From: Sinotaia quadrata
Lineage: Eukaryota > Mollusca > Gastropoda > Architaenioglossa > Viviparidae
Length of the DNA stretch: 64,000 nucleotides
Direction of reading: 5' to 3'
Assembly: GCA_028829895.1 (NCBI GenBank)
Contig: CM054182.1
Coordinates: 90,730,546 to 90,794,545, forward strand
The position numbers and the translations under genes were made by a program. Positions within the stretch are counted from its first letter, which is position 1. Every line of letters starts with the position of its first letter. The notes under the pieces were generated by a model. The model had not been told where the DNA came from and did not search any database. It saw nothing but the letters and a program-made list of their open reading frames with translations. This document shows, piece after piece, positions 60,018-64,000 of the stretch.

Positions 60018-60370
60018 TTTAATAATAATAATAATTTTATTATTTAAACCTCAAACCCAAACAGTTTTCCCACTGCGCGAAAGCGGCGGAAGCCGGAAGC
60101 CTCCCCTACATAACCAACCAACCAGTTTTCCCACAGAAATAATAATAATTTTATTATTTATTCCGCAAAGACAAGCAGTTCTCCGTTGAAAATAATAATA
60201 ATGTTATTATTCATACCGCAAGGCCAAACAGGTATTCCTTGAAAATATTAATTTTATTATTCATACCGCATAACAAACAGTTCTCCCTTGAAAATAATAA
60301 TAATTTTATTATCCATACCAAAAAGTCAGTAGTTCCCCTAAGAATTTAATAATAATTTTATTAATAGCAC
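60018..60370. repeat. About 60-bp repeat with AATAAT/TTATTATT palindromes, about 5 copies
   Basis: AATAATAATAATTTTATTAT followed by TCATACCGCAA-CAAACAG and TTCTCCCTTGAA recurs near 60022, 60140, 60190, 60245, 60294 and 60347. Each copy carries a self-complementary AT triplet core. Confidence 0.85.
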
Positions 60371-60559
60371 TATTAAAACAAATAGTTATACAGTGAACAC
60401 GTTACCGTTAAAACACCTAATTTACCGTAAAAGATTACTAATATTCTTTAAACAAAATGCTCTACTGTCGAACTAAAACTAAATAAATAAATAAATATAC
60501 CCGAAAAATAAACATGTAGTCCTCTCTTCTAATTATTTGTTGCCAATGAAAAGCCTTCT

Positions 60560-60855
60560 ACAACCATCACCACCACAACCATCAGTACCACCACCATCAC
60601 CCCTACCACCACCATCATCATCACCACCACCACAATTACCACCACCAGCGTCATCACTACCTCCACCATTACCACCACCACCATCATCTCTACCACCACC
60701 ATTACCACCACCACAACCATCATCACTACCTCCACCATTACCACCACCACAACCATCATCACTAACACAACCATCATCACTAACACAACCATCATGATCA
60801 CTACCACCGCCATTACCATCATCATCATCATCACTACTACCACCACCACCACCAT
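60560..60855. repeat. (CAC/CAT)n triplet tract
   Basis: Almost wholly composed of ACC, ATC and ACA triplets, with a roughly 57-bp internal duplication (CATCATCACTACCTCCACCA near 60647 and 60718). Both strands are open in frame, encoding proline-rich or valine/methionine-rich runs with no biological support. Confidence 0.95.
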
Positions 60856-61510
60856 TTGCGTCAACTCCGTTCCCTTTAAAAAAAGTACATTATTTAGGAA
60901 CCCCTAACTCTTTTTATTGTTTTTAATTTCATCTTAAAGAAATTGTCACGGACTTCAAGAATGTAACAATCACCAATCAGCTGGCAAACTATTATAAATG
61001 TATTTAATTTTTCTTCGTTTTTACTACTTTCCTCGTTTTCCTATTTGTAGGCGTGACGGTCCTACGATCGGTGTCCATACTTCCATACATCAGTGAGTTC
61101 TATAAACTTTGCGGCTCTCCCTCTCTCTCCCCCTCCCCCCTGTTAATGACTTTGCTGAGGGTCATGTGGAACACGATGCTCAAGCAGTAGCATCTGCACA
61201 CGGCTTATAATTACGAACGACCCAAATGTACATGGCCGTAACTGCACACGGCTCATTCATTATAAATCCATGATAAGTAACCGCTGGGAAGGTTTTGTAC
61301 TTGACGCTACAGCCTTATCGATCAAAACTTCCTACTGTAGAAATTTCTAGCTCTTATCGTCTAACAAAACAAACACCAACAGCTTTTGGTGGTACACGTC
61401 TAATTTCTTTTCTTCTTTCTCTTTCCGACTTTCTTTATTATTATTATTATTTTTTTTTATTTTTTTTTTTTGGGGGGGGCATAAGTGACTGGTGCTAAAC
61501 GTCCGTTTTT
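60856..61510. other. Single-copy spacer ending in T-run/G-run
   Basis: No gene supported. 61436-61479 is (TTA)n, T-rich, then eight G. Confidence 0.55.
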
Positions 61511-61514
61511 GCGG

Positions 61515-61640
61515 CATACATCGCTGTAGAACTTAGTGGTCTCGTTGACGTCAGTTTGTCTGAAATCATTCAGGTTCAGATCCCACTCTTGTCAAGGGCG
61601 CAGTTGCTTACTAAATCTGCTAACCTGAATATAAAACCAA
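61515..61640 (+). mobile_element. tRNA-like SINE head (candidate)
   Basis: ACTTAGTGG (61531-61539) resembles the end of a tRNA/Pol III A box. GGTTCAGATCC (61573-61583) resembles a B box (consensus GGTTCRANNCC, one mismatch). They are spaced about 33 bases apart, as in tRNA genes. The flanking bases do not make a good T-stem or acceptor stem, so this is not a functional tRNA. A SINE or tRNA pseudogene is the best reading. Confidence 0.35.
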
Positions 61641-62940
61641 ATAAAACACTCGCTAAGTACTCCACCTGCAAGTTATGAGTGTCTTTTTGCCAAAATTAAT
61701 AACAACAGAAAATTCGATAACTATATTTCCAAATAAATGAGCATTTTTAAAAGGAGTCGGTAACTGAGATTTACATGCCTCCCCCCCCCCCCCACCCCCT
61801 ACCATGCGATAAAGTACGAACACATGTGACTGAGGTACAACCACAAAAGCCGACTATGCATAAAAAAGAAAAATTGTAACATTTAATAGGACACAGCAAA
61901 TATCAAATATCAAATATCAAGGATTGGAATCAGTTTGTTAAATGTTATTTACTTATTTTTAAAAAGTGACTGGCTTTTCCACATCTGAGGTCAAAGTTCA
62001 AAATAAACTATCGATAGTTTTTAACTCGAACTAATATTTGGAAAGATGGTATCAAACTTTACTCGTGGATACTATAGAAACCATACAGTGGACTTCACTT
62101 TCATATATTAACACTAACTCAGTTTTCACTCAATAATAGATTAGAAGTAATTGAATACAGAACTTTAAGCAAACTTCACACCAATAAGTTATGGGACACC
62201 GTCTGAAAGCACTCACGACATTTAACCAACTGCACATGTTATTCTTAAAATCCAGATGAGGGATATTTTTCGAAATTACAATTTTCTAAACGAGTCAAAA
62301 ACTTGATCTCCTTTCAATCTTCTTTGTTAGTCTGTTTGTTTGTTTGTATTACACATCGATCGTCGCTGATCGCATTAGAACGCACTTCTTTTAATTTGTT
62401 CACAAGTGTTCACATTTGTCACACTTCATCGCAAAGTTCACTCAGGCCCAAGCAATTCTGTCCGGAGGGCCACGTCAACATATTACTGTCGAGATATTGC
62501 TATACACTCTACGGATCAAATATTACTATAGTTCATGCGACATTAACCCGTAAACAAAGACATAGTAGGGAGCTCTTTCGCGGAATCTATGGCAACAGTA
62601 TCTCTATGCTGGCATGTACAGTCGTTACTAGGAAAACGATTCATAAGAATTTTTGCAAAATACCAGAGTACTCACAAGAAACTGCTTTCTGCTCAACCGA
62701 TAACAAAGCTGTCTCTTTCTGTCTCAGTCTGATTAATTCTTTACAAATTTGCACACAAATATATTGGTTTAAATGCCATAAAATGCATATGTATGGTAGG
62801 CGGTAGTTATTGCAAACACATTTGCTTTTTAATTCTTTTGCTATTTTAATTTGTGTGGGCAGTGGAGAAGTGCTGTTCTCTGTTGTGCTTGCGTGCATGC
62901 GCACTGTTAGTCGGAAAACGAAAAACGTTTGTTAGGATTC
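61641..62940. other. Single-copy spacer with a long non-ATG open frame
   Basis: C-run at about 61782-61796 and a short (CAAATAT)n near 61898. Codons 62303-62806 are free of stops on the plus strand (about 167 codons, 11 Cys), but the first in-frame ATG comes only about 100 codons in and no motif is recognised. Confidence 0.4.
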
Positions 62941-62943
62941 CCG

Positions 62944-62970
62944 TGACCTTGACTTTGACCTTGACCTTGA
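62944..62970. promoter_or_regulatory. Clustered TGACCTTGA (ERR/SF-1-type half sites)
   Basis: TGACCTTGA occurs at 62944-62952, 62956-62964 and 62962-62970 (the last two overlap). Its complement TCAAGGTCA is the extended half-site bound by monomeric nuclear receptors of the ERR/SF-1 type. It may equally be a 6-bp microsatellite (TGACCT). Function is inference. Confidence 0.3.
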
Positions 62971-63252
62971 ATTAACTCTATGATTGCTTCATTGCAGCTT
63001 CAGTCTGATGCCAGTGCAAAGGGTCAGGAATTTACAATGCACTAAATTAAATACTCATGCCCTTTCGTTTCCATGTGAGCATGTTATCAATTCCCTTTCC
63101 AACCATTATGTTTCATAATTCTCTTAAATTGATTCTAAAACAGTCGTGAAGCCCTTGGTTATTGCTCTGGCTTTAAATTGCATAATAACACTGTAAAAAA
63201 TAATTAGATAGATACATGTGTAGAGAGATGGATGGATGGATTAGATGGATGA

Positions 63253-63347
<95 letters not shown>

Positions 63348-63348
63348 T
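63253..63348. repeat. (GATA)n microsatellite
   Basis: About 24 uninterrupted GATA units, preceded by GGAT/GATG variants from 63228. Confidence 0.98.
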
Positions 63349-63650
63349 TTCCACCCCTTCCTTTATTTGTCATTTGTTTTATTTACTTTCATCTATGATA
63401 TAAATTTTTGATGAAATTTGTAGAGCACTTTGTTCATATTATTGATATTTACACAATATGATTTAAAAGTAAACATTGTGCACTGCACGTTAAGTAAACA
63501 CTCAATGGGAAAAATTCACAACAGTCCAAAACAGATTACTAGACGCTGCATGAAATTAAATGATACTGGTTCGTTCCTGGTGGAATTTAATAGTTGTAAG
63601 TTCCACTGATTGCGTGTGTCCACTAAACACCTAGTTATGGATAAATAAAT
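63349..63650. other. Single-copy spacer
   Basis: Nothing supported. Confidence 0.5.
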
Positions 63651-63679
63651 GGTTTATCACACGATGCAGGCACTCCTGA

Positions 63680-63780
63680 GAAGATAGCCAGTTAGAGCTA
63701 ACCAATGGCTGCATACTGGCCAACTATAGCTAACAATATAGCTGTCTACTAGTCAACTGTAACTGACCAATGAACACTAA
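63680..63780. repeat. Degenerate 30-bp repeat
   Basis: AGCTAACCAATGGCTGCATA, AGCTAACAATATAGCTGTCT and AACTGACCAATGAACACTA are divergent units with a shared CTACTGGCCAACTATAGC-type core. Confidence 0.55.
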
Positions 63781-63811
63781 AGGAATTAGGGGGGGGGGGA
63801 ATGGCTTGGTG

Positions 63812-64000
63812 GATAGACCAGAGAGTAGAGAGTCACAAGACATTGATAGACCAGAGAGTAGAGAGTCACAAGACACACTGATAGACCAGAGAGTAGAGAG
63901 TCACTAGACACACTGATAGATCAGAGAGTAGAGAGTCACAAGACACACTGATAGACCAGAGAGTAGAGAGTCACAAGACACACTGATAGACCAGAGAGTA
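63812..64000. repeat. 35-bp minisatellite, at least 5.4 copies
   Basis: GATAGACCAGAGAGTAGAGA then GTCACAAGACACACT starts at 63812, 63845, 63880, 63915, 63950 and 63985 and runs off the end of the window. Confidence 0.97.

Noticed and set aside
60529..60864. Proline-rich or Val/Met-rich protein frames
   Set aside because: Both strands of a CAC/CAT triplet tract are open; low-complexity DNA, no flanking coding signal.
62303..62806. 167-codon Cys-containing open frame with hydrophobic start
   Set aside because: It begins at TTG; the first in-frame ATG is about 100 codons in. No domain or splice support. A frame this long is only mildly unexpected across six frames of 64 kb.
1..64000. Idea that minisatellite unit lengths are selected to be multiples of three
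   Set aside because: Units of 26, 29, 32, 34, 35, 40, 41, 46, 49, 50, 53, 58, 59, 65, 79 and 82 bp are at least as common as multiples of three.

Overview
The window looks like AT-rich, intergenic or intronic nuclear DNA from a eukaryote, most likely a mollusc and perhaps a marine gastropod. The lineage call is an inference. It rests on the very high density of mini- and microsatellites, three dispersed repeat families, a tRNA-like SINE candidate and three copies of an AAAGGGACATAACTC-type motif that I associate with molluscan genomes. I found no bacterial-style genes, no rRNA, no convincing intact tRNA and no transposase or reverse transcriptase frame. No protein-coding gene can be named with confidence. 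Nearly all long reading frames are translations of tandem repeats.

Layout. 0-6.5 kb: 36-bp array, CT tracts, a 50-57-bp array with embedded TC expansions, a possible minus-strand exon near 2.8 kb, and a 2.5-kb ancient satellite re-amplified locally with 33-, 48- and 79-bp units. 6.5-8.9 kb: GA/GAT and TCTA/GATA microsatellites, copy 1 of a 1.2-kb duplication, then a 39-bp array. 9-20.3 kb: arrays with units of 29, 41, 57, 53, 36, 33, 65 and about 52 bp, and a cluster of TGACGTCA palindromes near 19 kb. 20.3-29.4 kb: mostly single-copy sequence, with a CpG-dense ORF near 22 kb and an 84-bp array. 29.4-38.1 kb: 41-, 42-, 50- and 32-bp arrays and the first copies of two dispersed elements (here called D and E).

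38-50 kb: copy 2 of E, copy 2 of the 1.2-kb duplication followed by inverted element D, then 50-, 58-, 30-, 26- and 29-bp arrays and copy 3 of E. 50-64 kb: arrays with units of about 44, 59, 34, 49, 40, 35, 46, 60 and 35 bp, a long near-perfect inverted repeat at 53.4 kb, a G-quadruplex motif and a tRNA-like SINE candidate.

The main biological story is repeat dynamics. Several unrelated minisatellites show dimeric higher-order structure. Microsatellites appear to have grown from short CT seeds inside other repeats. Related elements recur at 30-45 kb spacing. Coordinates of degenerate arrays are good to roughly 10-30 bases. Identities were judged by eye, not computed.
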